From Marisa cornuarietis (taxonomy: Eukaryota; Mollusca; Gastropoda; Architaenioglossa; Ampullariidae), in NCBI GenBank assembly GCA_004794655.1, contig SMMW01000521.1, forward strand, positions 2,014,001-2,078,000: a stretch of 64,000 nt of DNA. The letters are read 5' to 3'. A model generated the notes under the pieces. That model did not search any database. It was not told the DNA's origin and was given only the letters and a program-made list of their open reading frames with translations. The first letter of the stretch is position 1, and every line of letters starts with the position of its first letter. Positions 39,611 to 50,283 of the stretch are shown here, piece after piece. A program made the position numbers and the translations under genes.

Positions 39611-42007
39611 GGATAATAAAGAAGAGAAAGGAAGAATGGAAATCCACAAATTAATTTTTTTCTAACTTTCGAGATTAGCAGGTAGAAGACAAAAGTCAAG
39701 CAGATTACCTGTGCTCAATCCCTACTGATTTCACTTGTTATCTCACACGAAAGGCACTTCTGTTTTATGTTTTACGACTAGGTTGAAGATGGTTTATCTC
39801 AAATACAATCAAGTGGGAGATTGTCGCTATCGTCCAGCTTACTGGTTTAGTACCTGGCTAAAATGTAATTTTTGTTAATGCGTCACATACAGCTTCTCTC
39901 ACCATGAAGTTTATTATTGGAAACATAGTGTAGTATATTTATTACAGCAAATATAAGCAACAAAGGATATACTATATATGTATACCTTGCTCATGAGCGT
40001 CACATAGGAATATTCAGAAAGCATTACAGCAGTTCTCTCAAATTGTCGTTTCGATCCATTGGCGACTTATCTGTATTAGTAAATTCGACCATATCTATAA
40101 GTAAGCGACCTATCAAAAGATATCTTAAGATGATATGTATGTGTTACTTCTGCGTATTCTTATGGCCTTACATTCTTCAATATATTTTTCTTGTTTTCCA
40201 TGCAAGTAAATGTAACCTTTAACGCATTTTACGATATTGCAGTGATGATATAAAATAGACTAATCATACATATGAGTTTACAATTGCATTTAAAAAAACT
40301 GCGGTTCGTCGTGCGCACACACGTTAACCTTGACTTGTAAATTTAGTTATAGGGTGAATGAATTGTCTTTGGTAAAAGCAATCGACTTTCGAATTTATTT
40401 TAATCAATCGATATCACAGGTCAAATGGTTTTAGGGAGATATTCAAAGCCCTACAGTGATTTAAATGGTTGAAAATAAAATCGTTTGACAAAATGATAAG
40501 AATGCTCACATCGTTGTATAAAAAGTTGAAAACATTTATTAAAATTCCAATTTAAAGAAGGCTGTAAAAGTGTGCATTAGCGTGCTACAAATCGCAAAGC
40601 AATCGGATATAAACAAATTCGATCCTTTTTATGAAATATGGATTTTAAGCAGAATTAATCAGTCTTGTGTTAATTAGAAAAAACAGCAAACAAAAGCATA
40701 GTATGAGCTGAAAAGAGTTCCAATCTAGTACACAGAGGTTTCAAAACTTCAAAATGATGAAATTTCAAAGAAATTACTTTGTTAATCTAATGGATTTACA
40801 GACTGTTCAACAACTGACGTTTTTACACATTGGTTATAAAAATTATAAATATCCTAGTGATGTCCTAGGAATATCTTAAAATATACAAACATATACAAAC
40901 AATTGTTAAAATGAGCTACGTTTAAACCTTCCACTTTAATGTAACATATACGAGGGTGTATGCAGGGGACAAAGATGACATTATAAAAAAAGTAAAAATA
41001 AGAAATTTTCAAGGTAACACGTACTCCGACACAAGCAGGAAAACATTTGTAACGGTGCACTTAGAATTGTCAAAAGGATAAATTAGCATAGACGGTTTAC
41101 ACGATTTGAATATCTGTGTTAGTGTTACTTCGCGAATTTGACACAAAAGCTACTGATAAAAAGATAGCGGGTTTATAACCTTATGACAAATAGAACACTT
41201 ATTCATAAATATAGAATATGATATGTCAAGCCCTTCAGAAGCATATATTGTTATGTATTGTTCCACGAAGGAACTCACAAGGGATGGACATTTTCTAAAT
41301 GCAAATGCTTTAATCAATTACAAACAGTATCGCAGATATTAGCGATTAGCTAAATTTAAATGTGATCTTTAAATTATTACTCCAATATAAATGGCAATTA
41401 TTTACATTAGAAAAAACGAATAAAATTGTTTTTATAAGCTTGCAATTAATGTATGTGGATTTTACGAAAAGTGAGGCACGATGAAAGGACTACTTGGGGT
41501 GAACCTTTTAAAAGCTGTTTTCATAGACCTCAATTTAAATAAAAGCTCTTCTTTAACGCGAAAGCAAGTTTTCAGGTAGAGTTGGAAAATCGTATTTTTT
41601 TCGTAAATGTATCCAATGATTATTACAACAAAATGCAGCTGAGATGTACACTAGCGCCATTTAAGTCACATGGGCACCTGTCTACCATAAGCTTTATTAG
41701 CAGATATGTTTATCTCTGCCTTCTTACATATATCAACGTGTCTTGCCTATATATATATATATATATTGATATATGCTTATATATTAATATAGAAGTTTTT
41801 GCAGCATTGTCGTTTTTAAGAGAAACTTTCTCACTTCTTATTCACACGATATCAAATGTTTAGTTAAGAATGATGCTATGTGTATGATCGCCAGCAGAAA
41901 GGACTTTTAAACATCTTTTATTGTTCAAAACAGGTTTTCTCTTGGTATTAACCACGCTGGTTAAAGATACCCTGTTGAATGCGGTTACAGCAGTTCCCGT
42001 GACATGG
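37765..42007. other. Intergenic stretch between genes F and G
   Basis: I see no gene. It holds a (GAAA)n tract (39,538-39,612, about 18 units), a purine-rich block at 38,700-38,890, a GT/GC-rich block at 38,300-38,405, and (TA)n near 41,750. Short frames in these tracts are compositional. Confidence 0.55.
41917..41922 (-). terminator. Poly(A) signal AATAAA, gene G
   Basis: A minus-strand AATAAA lies 86 bp beyond the stop codon. Confidence 0.5.
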
Positions 42008-42288
42008 TTAAGGATTGGACTGTCCTGCCTCTGAGTGCATCTCGGAGACCAAGCTGCCTGAGCTGTAAACAGGGTTGAACATCTCTTCGTCGACGAGATC
42101 TGTGGTGAGTTTTTTGCTTGTAGAGCATGAAGAGTCCGTTGCCAAAGACGTGGGGAAATCAATTTCACTGAGACAAACGCACGTGCTTGTGCTGGTTGGA
42201 GAAATTCCTCCCCAACTGTCTCTCTCGCCAAAGTACTTGGCAGTCTTGTCTCGTCCTTCTTTGAGGATGTTAGTATGAGTGCAGCTTT
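42008..42288 (-). CDS. Gene G exon 8: cytoplasmic tail
   Basis: The exon is 281 nt, acceptor ATTTTACCAG. In phase 1 it reads SCTHTNILKEGRDKTAKYF, then LVDEEMFNPVYSSGS, and stops after GQSNP. Confidence 0.7.
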
Positions 42289-42443
42289 CTGGTAAAATAC
42301 AGAACCTTTCATGTCACCGAAAGTTTAGCAAGAGCAAGGGCTTTAAAATACAGGTTTGGAAATATCGTTGGTATTTTAGATTCTACAATCATTTGCATGT
42401 TACCAAACTAAATATATTTTTGAGTCTTGTGGCGGTGGTTGTA

Positions 42444-42487
<44 letters not shown>

Positions 42488-44914
42488 AATTTAAGTGTAT
42501 TCATGGAATCAGAAAACTGCCTTGCAAGTACAAAATGCTACCTACTCCTACTTCGCCTATAGAGACTGATGAGGATCATGCCTGTAACACACACAGTGAC
42601 TACAAAAGCAGCTGTCGCACCAATGGCTATGGACTGCAGGTCAACATTTGAGGTGGTAGTTGCCTTTGTGGTTGATACTGTCGACAGAAAACAATGGCAC
42701 ATCATTGTCAGCGACTTAAAAACCAACAGTGGCTAAACCATATCCTTTAGTCAGAAACATTAACCTATGAGAAAAAATAACCGTAAATAAATATATAGTT
42801 TACATCAACTCGGACCCCCCTCCACTAATTGTCGAAAAATTATTATATATTAGTTTCAATCTCGCACCTAAAACCCAACTGCCATTCCCTATCATCGAAT
42901 CCTGTCGCCAGTTGTAAAATTATAAAAGACGAGGACTACCTTGAAGAGTCAAAATATTTTAGTCGTTTACAAATAATAAAAATAAATAACAGTCCAGAGC
43001 CTTTGCAATTACCTCTGTCTGTAGCTACATCTTTCGTAATTCGGACGCTGGCACGGTCAACATTTATAAATGATGCATTGAGGATGATTTGATTCACGTT
43101 TGTGGAAGTGTGAGAACCAGATGTCTTTTGTCGGTAACTTACAGCTGGAAAGAACAAATATATTATTAAAAATAGGAACAAGAGTAGAGACAAGTTTAAC
43201 AAATATAATATCATCATCACAGTTAATTTCACACAATCATTTTTATTTTAATCAAGATTTAATATAAATTTGATAGATTTCATTAAGAAAACATAGGTTT
43301 GATCCAGAAGATTATAAAAAAGAAAAAACATTGTATTACTTACTTATATTTAGAGGAGACATGGTTGTGCTGACTGGATCCTGCACACCTTCCTGATTTG
43401 TGGAATGGCTTGTTATCTGCCATTTTGTAGATGGCGGTTTGGTTAAAAAAAGATTAGAAGTTGAGGAACTTGTAGCTTCTTCAAGGTCTAAAAGAAATAA
43501 ATAAAATGATTTTTTTTCCTTTTAACAAACTTGCTTTTTCATCATTCAAATATATGGTTGACTTTTAAAGTTATACAATTTAAAACATACTTTTGTTTTA
43601 TACTAATACTTTATAAAAAAAAACATCATAAACAACTAATTCCATGTGCTCCGACACTTGTCTGACATGAAAGTTATTACACATTCAGTTAAAAAAGCAC
43701 ACACACACACATCATTATAAAGCCCTTTAAAAACAGATAATTAATCGACAAAGACAGAGCTAGTGGGGTTGATAAAATTTTATTTCTTGTTTTCTAAGCT
43801 TGTAAATATTTCTTCTCGCAGATTACTGACTCTATAGATTAAAGCTCTTCTATTCTAGTATAGATGTGGAACGAAAAGTAGAAGGAAATACTTGCTAATT
43901 ATTATTTCAGTAAATATAAATAAGGAAGATTACAATGCCTTTTGAAACACCCCCATTACCTTTTCTTGTATACTCATCTCTCATGCTTTGGACAGAGGTA
44001 GGGTCCAAATTTATTCTAGCTGCACTTATAGACACTGAATTTACGCTTGGGTTTGTATGAGGCAAAGACGGCGCGTGTTGATCACTGACAACTGGAAAGG
44101 AATCAAATATAAACAGAGCAATTACATGTATTTCTTTATAAACCTGAAATATTAAGGCTCATATTCGACACATAAAGTATTTTCCTTATGGAAATTGCTT
44201 TGGCACGTATAACTGGAAAGTGTAGGTTATCATCATATAATCCCCTGCAATGTATTACTTTTTGAGAACAAGTTTGCCCATGTTCAAAATTTATTTAGCT
44301 ATTATTCAAATAAAACTTTCAATTTTTAATCATAATGTAGATTATAGCTATCCAAAGCCATCTTTCTTTTGTAAATATTTTCCAGCAGTTATTTCCGAGT
44401 CAATCACCTCGTTAAGAAAGTATATGACAAATTTTTTTTATAATATTTTGCAAGAATTTTTGTAGCAAAAAGGATTTTCGTTTTACTACCTTTTGTCGTG
44501 GACTTTAACATAATCTGGATGAAGGTGCGATCAACAATAGGAACTGTTGTGCTAACAGGGACTTGGGCATTGCACACGGTACGAGGTGATAAAAAAGATG
44601 GCACTTCTTGATCATTGCGAGCTGGAAATGCAACAGGATTATAGTAATTGGTTAATATCATCACAAGTTAACAAGTCGAAATCATGATTTTATCTACTAC
44701 AGCTTTAAATAAGTTAGTAAAGATACAACAGTAACAGTTGTATGGTTAAACTGGTATCTACAGTAGATTGTATTCTTTTATCCAATACTAATAATAATAA
44801 TAAGAATAATAATAATAAGAAGAAAATTAACAAGAACAAGAAAAAAAAATTAACAACAACAAGAAGAAATGCCTTTCTATCTCTCTCACATTAACTCTTT
44901 CTCTGACACACACA

Positions 44915-44966
<52 letters not shown>

Positions 44967-46015
44967 ATAGACACATTTACATTTTCCTACAGTAAGAAGT
45001 AAGTGCTTGTAATGTAGAAGTGTTTAAAGGGGCAGAAGTAACCGGTAGAAACTATGATACTAAATAAACTTTAGAGGTAATCGTGTGTCTTTAGTGTAAA
45101 ATATGAGACCACAATTATAGCGGGGCAACAACTTTTGTTACAGTGTAGTCCATCTTTTTTTCTTTAACTGCCTGGGTTTTCTCAGCTTTCGAAGGTATCA
45201 GGTGCTCCGCGACAGCTAGCTAAACTTGGAAACTGCATCACAAAGGTATCGAATCAGGTAACAATCGCGTCTTAAGAAGATGACACTGTCGTTCACACCT
45301 TAAACTATTTCTTTCTTAATAATGACCAAAAACAAGACCTAAGATACCGTGCCAGACGTGCACAAACAAAACAATAGAGTAAATCCTTGATGCTTACAGC
45401 TTAAGGTGAACGTGCAAAGATCATTGCTGTCCCTTGCTCCATGGCATTCCACATCACCACTGTTGTAGAAGTATGAAGCCATTCTTATCTCGCTGACGCC
45501 GTCCGGGTGCATTGTAGCTTGAAAACAGGGGCCACTGTTTATGCAGGGTCCTGGTTTCTCCGTATAACACGTTGCGATTGTAGATGAAATACTCTGCGAC
45601 TTCAAAATCCAATGAAGAGTCAGCTGACTTATTCTCTCAATATTGCAGAAATAATGTTGTACGCCATTGTTAGGCCAGTTGGGCTCATTTGGGCAATCTG
45701 TAGAAAAAAAAACAAAATGATTTCTTTGCTTGAAATCCACTAATGGGCATAATGTACCTGCTATAGTTTTAGTAATCGTTTTGAGAGACATTGCAGAAAG
45801 CATTTTTCTCCGATTTGTTATCGATAAATAAGCCTGCATTAATAGGCATTTGTGAGTGAGTGAGTGAGTGAGTGAGTGAGTGAGTGAGTGAGTGAGTGAG
45901 TGAGTGAGTGAGTGAGTGAGTGAGTGATCATACCTGTCGTTCCACTTGACCGGACACCCACCGTTATTACAAGAACGAAAAGCAAAACAGTCCCTTGCGC
46001 TGCCGATGCCTTCAT
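42008..46015 (-). CDS. Gene G: Ig-like receptor with tandem small stalk exons and an NPxY tail (8 exons)
   Basis: Eight exons in phase 1 give 444 residues: signal peptide (MKASAAQGTVLLFVLVITVG), one Ig-like domain with seven cysteines, four stalk exons of 132, 132, 144 and 132 nt, a membrane exon also 132 nt (AIGATAAFVVTVCVTGMILI then SLYRRSR), and a 93-codon tail exon. The stalk is Ser/Thr-rich but less extreme than in C, F or H, and the repeated exon length with phase 1 points to exon duplication. The tail contains EEMFNPVYSSGSL, an NPxY motif of the kind read by PTB domains or used for endocytosis. A longer frame in the same last exon (150 codons) is out of phase with the splice and is rejected. 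An AATAAA lies 86 bp past the stop. Confidence 0.8.
42443..42487. repeat. (ATG)n microsatellite in gene G intron 7
   Basis: There are about 14 ATG units. Confidence 0.85.
42546..42677 (-). CDS. Gene G exon 7: membrane span
   Basis: The exon is 132 nt with a phase 1 donor GTAGGT. Two nearby GTAG donors (GTAGGA upstream, GTAGCA downstream) exist; the one chosen keeps phase 1 and the 132-nt length. Confidence 0.7.
43013..43144 (-). CDS. Gene G exon 6: stalk module 4
   Basis: The exon is 132 nt, phase 1 at both ends, encoding VSYRQKTSGSHTSTNVNQI then NASFINVDRASVRITKD. FINVDRASVRI resembles RINLDPTSVQS of module 2. Confidence 0.75.
43344..43487 (-). CDS. Gene G exon 5: stalk module 3
   Basis: The exon is 144 nt, phase 1 at both ends, encoding DLEEATSSSTSNLFLTKPP then EGVQDPVSTTMSPLNI. 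Confidence 0.75.
43960..44091 (-). CDS. Gene G exon 4: stalk module 2
   Basis: The exon is 132 nt, phase 1 at both ends, encoding VSDQHAPSLPHTNPSVNSVS then ISAARINLDPTSVQ. Confidence 0.75.
44490..44621 (-). CDS. Gene G exon 3: stalk module 1
   Basis: The exon is 132 nt, phase 1 at both ends, encoding SRNDQEVPSFLSPRT then VPVSTTVPIVDRTFIQ. The opening RNDQEVPSF resembles VSDQHAPSL of the next exon, so the two are duplicates. Confidence 0.75.
44905..44966. repeat. (CA)n microsatellite in gene G intron 2
   Basis: About 27 CA units with one early interruption follow a region of TAA/AAG-rich sequence (44,790-44,870). Confidence 0.85.
45398..45697 (-). CDS. Gene G exon 2: Ig-like domain
   Basis: The exon is 300 nt, phase 1 at both ends. 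It shows VQHYFCNIERIS, LHWILKSQSISSTIATC, GPCINSGPC, SEIRMASYFYNSGDVEC and NDLC. Confidence 0.85.
45852..45927. repeat. (GTGA)n microsatellite at the gene G exon 1 donor
   Basis: About 19 units; on the gene strand (TCAC)n starts 6-8 bp into intron 1. Confidence 0.9.
45934..46015 (-). CDS. Gene G exon 1: signal peptide
   Basis: The exon is 82 nt, phase 1, donor GTATGA. A (TCAC)n tract begins within 8 bp of the donor. Confidence 0.8.
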
Positions 46016-48766
46016 ATTCCTCCGAGAACAGCAACTTGTTGAAACTTCCCCTTAGTGGAGATTCCTGTTGAGGGCTCGGCATGCATACAACGTATTACTC
46101 AACCTTCGTGTTTCTTTTTTTTCAGTTTCTTTATCGAATATTACGTTGGGTGGTCAGCCAATTTTCTTCCTGGATGTCAGCATATCATGTCACTTGCTGC
46201 CTGGGGTTTCTCTCTAACTCCAATTGTACGTGAACTTAAAGAACTGCTTGTATTCTACTATATCCATGTGAAAACACTGCATAGAAAGTGTGAGCGACTG
46301 TTCACGTCTTGCTGTTTAAACTTAATTTTATGAAGACATCTTTCCCTAAGTCATGCACCATCACTTAGTAAGAAAAGGAGATGAAAAAAGGGCGGTAGGC
46401 AACTTAAAGTGGTGAAAGGAGAAGCAATAGATAGAGAGAGAGAAAGAAGGTTACAGAACACGAGCTCACCATCAATCGTCAGATACAAGTAATATTTTTA
46501 TCGGCAGATATCGCCACCACTAAGCTCCAATTCCTTGAGTGAGGTCAGTTTTTGTCGCTTTCTGTATTCGGTTACATGTGTTAACAAATCATTCCCTCTC
46601 TTTTCTCTCTCTGTTTTTTTCTTTTGCGGGGCTCACTACTATTTACTAGTGTAATCAAATATTTAATATCAATTTTACTTTTTCGTCTTTTTTTATATCT
46701 CTTTGTTTAATTTAATTTGCTTACACAATTTTTTCTTACGAATTTGCTTTCCATTTACTGTTTCTTCTTATTAGTATTGTAAGTTATATAGTATAATATA
46801 AGAAAGATATTTATACCATCCTTGGTCAATGTTGTTGAAAATGAATAAAAGATACAATAGTTTTAAGGGGTATAAACCTTGAAACTGTAACAGAACATTG
46901 CCCGTAACATAAACAAGTAAACACTTATTTCCCTTATAAAAAAAAAACTTTGAAGAAAAGAGTGGTGTGTCAAAGAAAGAAATTATTAGCCGTGAATTTT
47001 TCATATTTTAAGATCGCTCCTCAGCGTTAGGGAAAGCTATTCCACTCAGATTACGCTTGACCATAAAATAACCGGAACAAAATAATTTTATTTAGAGAGT
47101 TGTCAGTTAAAGCAATGGTCAACATAAAAGAAAGGTGAGAGAAGCGTTAAGTGCATGTGTCACGACGGTGAAAAAGATATAAAAATGGGGTAGTTATTAA
47201 GAAAAGGAGATTGTTTTCGAAAAAAAAAAATAAAGAAAATTACGCGCTTGCTACCCTTATAAACATGTCTTCCTGGCTTATGAGTTGAAGCAGGTGAACT
47301 TCATTCATCCAACAAATCTATAAAGCAGCAAAAAAGGAGAAGAAAAAAATACACCAAGAAAGTAAAAAATAATAAAGACAGAAGTGCTTGGTTGTTGAAG
47401 TCCGTCTTAAGTAAACAAATTTAAGGAAGAGATACGTGGCTTGAAAATATACTAAAGAATTGGAACGTTTGCACAAATCAAACAAAAAACTACAACCTAG
47501 CTATGTGTATAGTAATAAAAATGTGTTTGACTTAGTAATGGCTTTGGGGCAAAAAACAAAGCTGGGCCAGGTTGTTGCCCAAACAGTGGAAAGGAAACAG
47601 TAAGTGGGATGTGTCAATCATTGTGAGAAAGACAGTGAGGAAAAGCTTGAGAGAGAGAGAGAGAGAGGGGGAGGGAAGAAAACGGTTTCCCCAAACACTC
47701 GACATTGCAACGTTACTCCAGCTCTCGTGTCTTTCTCCATACTTGAACCATGAGCTTCGCAATGCTTAGGAAACGCAGGTGATACCTCTCGTCAGGGGGT
47801 TCGCAACTAAAAAAAAAAATCTGAATGTTTTTGGAAAATGGTTTTACCGGGATGTTAAATCACCAGGCTAAAAAATTATACACCTCCCATCAATATTTAT
47901 AAAATAATCCCCAAATTGATTAGGTTAATTTTTATCTGATCCACACCTGCGTATGTTGGCTTTTTAAAGTCATTACTGGAGAGTTTTCGAAAAATTATTT
48001 GAGTACGCATATGGAGTAAGGACACTTTGGTGGCGAAGAAATGAATCATGCTTATCAAGAAAGGTGCCCACATAGTCATGATTGTCAGGATTGTAACAAG
48101 AAAATGATAAAGGCAATGTGAAAACGATAATTTAAAGCAACAGCAAAAGGCGGTCGCGCGCGACACACACACGCACGCACGCACACATACAAAATCATCT
48201 TTCCATACATAAAATGCACCACCATTTTTATAAAAAAATAGACATATTACCTTCACATACATACGCACGCACACTCACTATCATTACCAGTTTCAATTGT
48301 CTATACGTGTGTTTGATTATACTAAATAAAGATATAATTATGTATACATGGAAGATATGTTCTGATCTGCGTATAAAATGTAGAAATCACATAATAAAGG
48401 ATGTGTTACATATATATATATATATATATATAATTTTAAGCAATTGATATCTGTAGAGTGCAAATATATATTCTAAATAAAAACTCTATACATAGTTTTA
48501 GAAAGTGTTCTGACAAATAAATGTCACTTTTTATGATGCTGCTTTGGCTTTAATAACTAAAAAATTTAGCTGACAATAATATAACGTATAAACTTTAACT
48601 TCATTACCTCTTAAACTTGTTCTAAATTGTACAGTATTTAAAATTAGTAATAAAAAGTACAAAATCTGTAAAAAAAAAAGTATCCTAGCTTTCATTCAAT
48701 CTCTAAGTGGTCTCTAACAGATTTAAGAGCCATGGGGCAAATGAACTACTTTTTATCGTATTAATT
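46016..48766. other. Intergenic stretch between genes G and H
   Basis: I see no gene. It is AT-rich with an AG-rich patch at 47,640-47,680, a short CA/CG tract at 48,160-48,190 and (TA)n at 48,411-48,432. It should include the promoter of gene G just above 46,015, where CCAGGAAGAAAA (an ETS core) lies about 150 bp upstream of the start codon. Confidence 0.5.
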
Positions 48767-48772
48767 TTATTT
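48767..48772 (-). terminator. Possible poly(A) signal AATAAA, gene H
   Basis: A minus-strand AATAAA lies about 435 bp beyond the gene H stop. Nearer AT-rich variants are possible. Confidence 0.25.
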
Positions 48773-49207
48773 TGATAATTTCTTAAATAATTTTACGTGG
48801 GACAAAGATAATGTAATAAAAAGTTAGCACCTTAGGATGTACAAGATTAAAGTGAAACGTAGTTGTTGCTCTGGTTGGTTTTAGTTGTGATTAGACCCCG
48901 TGGGAAGATTTACCCTTTTTATCTTCCCTGGTTAACAAGGTACTGATCAATTTTTCCGGCAGAGAGAAATAGAGGAGGCGTAACTATTTCTCAAATGACT
49001 GAAGAGAGCCACTCATGTTCTCTTTTAGAGACGGGAGATGATCTTCGTGGTCCTTCATATAATGTTACAAGTAGAATGAGAGAGGGAGATTATCAATATT
49101 GCATTGACGGATTTAAATTTCCGTCTGGGCACTGCTGAGTAAAAAGACTTCCCACACATTTTAAATTAGAGCTAAACCATTATATTTACTTTGGTTTCAA
49201 ATATATT

Positions 49208-50283
49208 TTAAAGGTTCCCCGTGTCACCAGGAAAGTCTTTTACTGACAGTCGTCTCGGGGGAAGGTGTTCCTCTTTAAGTCGAATTTCAATGAGGTTAGC
49301 TCGAAGCCGTTTAAGCCTCGGTTTGGGAACAGGTTCTGGTGTGTTTTCAAAGAAGTCCTCAGAAGACAAGAGACTTGTATCAAGGACTTGTTTTAAACGA
49401 TTTTCCTGAACAGGATCACTCTCACACACTTCTGAGTCAGGGTTTGGAACTGAATCTCCCAGTCTATCTTCCGAAGAGTTTGCCTTCAATTTCAAGACTT
49501 GTTTCGTCTTTATTTTAGTGTTGACGTCCAGTTGGCTTTCTTTGTTATCTTCATCGATAAGGTTAACTGGAAGGTGATTGTTTGCGTCTACACTTAGACC
49601 AGGCCCTGACATAGTTCGGCTCTTCTCGTCAGAATCATTTGTCCCTGTTTCTAAAGTAGCTTGCTTCTTCGATTTGTCTACGATTGCATAGACGTCGTGC
49701 AGATTCTTCACGTCTGCAATTTTCGCATTTGTCATCTCAGAGCCAAGATCTTTGCTATCCTGTTTTTCTGGCAACGGTACTTCTTTTTCTTTTTTCTTGT
49801 TTACAACTGCATATACCTCTACCTCATGCTCGTGCTGGTTGGTTCCTCCAATACCGGGTTTTTTATCGTTGTTAAGACTGCCTTTTCTAATTCGACTGTC
49901 TTCAGGTGTTGATTTAACCAAACGTCCTTCTCTCTGGGATTTTGCCAACTCTTTCAAGGTAACTTTTTTCGCCGGTCTCCCCTGAACACTGCTCGACTCG
50001 GTTTTGTTTCCAACAGCCTCACTCCTCTTAAACTCTTTACCGTATGTACTTCTGGAGTGAGGCATTCGCTCATCGACGGAACTGTAAGTGGTTATCTCAT
50101 CGTTAAAAACTTTTACAGTAGCTACTGATCTGTAAGCTGCTTTGCTTGGCTCCTTTGATAAGCTTGTCTCAGCCATGAACATAGTCCAGTCTGTGGTGTT
50201 CTTCGTGTTTGCTTCGTTGAGTTGTCGCCCTTGTCTGGATGCATTTTTGATCATCTCCTGCATGAAGCCATTCTCTACTCCAC
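49208..50283 (-). CDS. Gene H exon 12: cytoplasmic tail
   Basis: The exon is 1,076 nt, acceptor GACTTACAG, open to the stop. It has two spaced copies of the VYAVV(N/D)K motif, TTYSSV, AYRSV, and a C-terminal part with EPVPKPRLKRLRANLIEIRL. It is charged and probably disordered. Confidence 0.85.

Noticed and set aside
41860..42312. 150-codon minus-strand frame over the last exon of gene G
   Set aside because: It is out of phase with the upstream splice joint. The phase 1 frame gives an acidic tail with NPVY and a better-placed stop.
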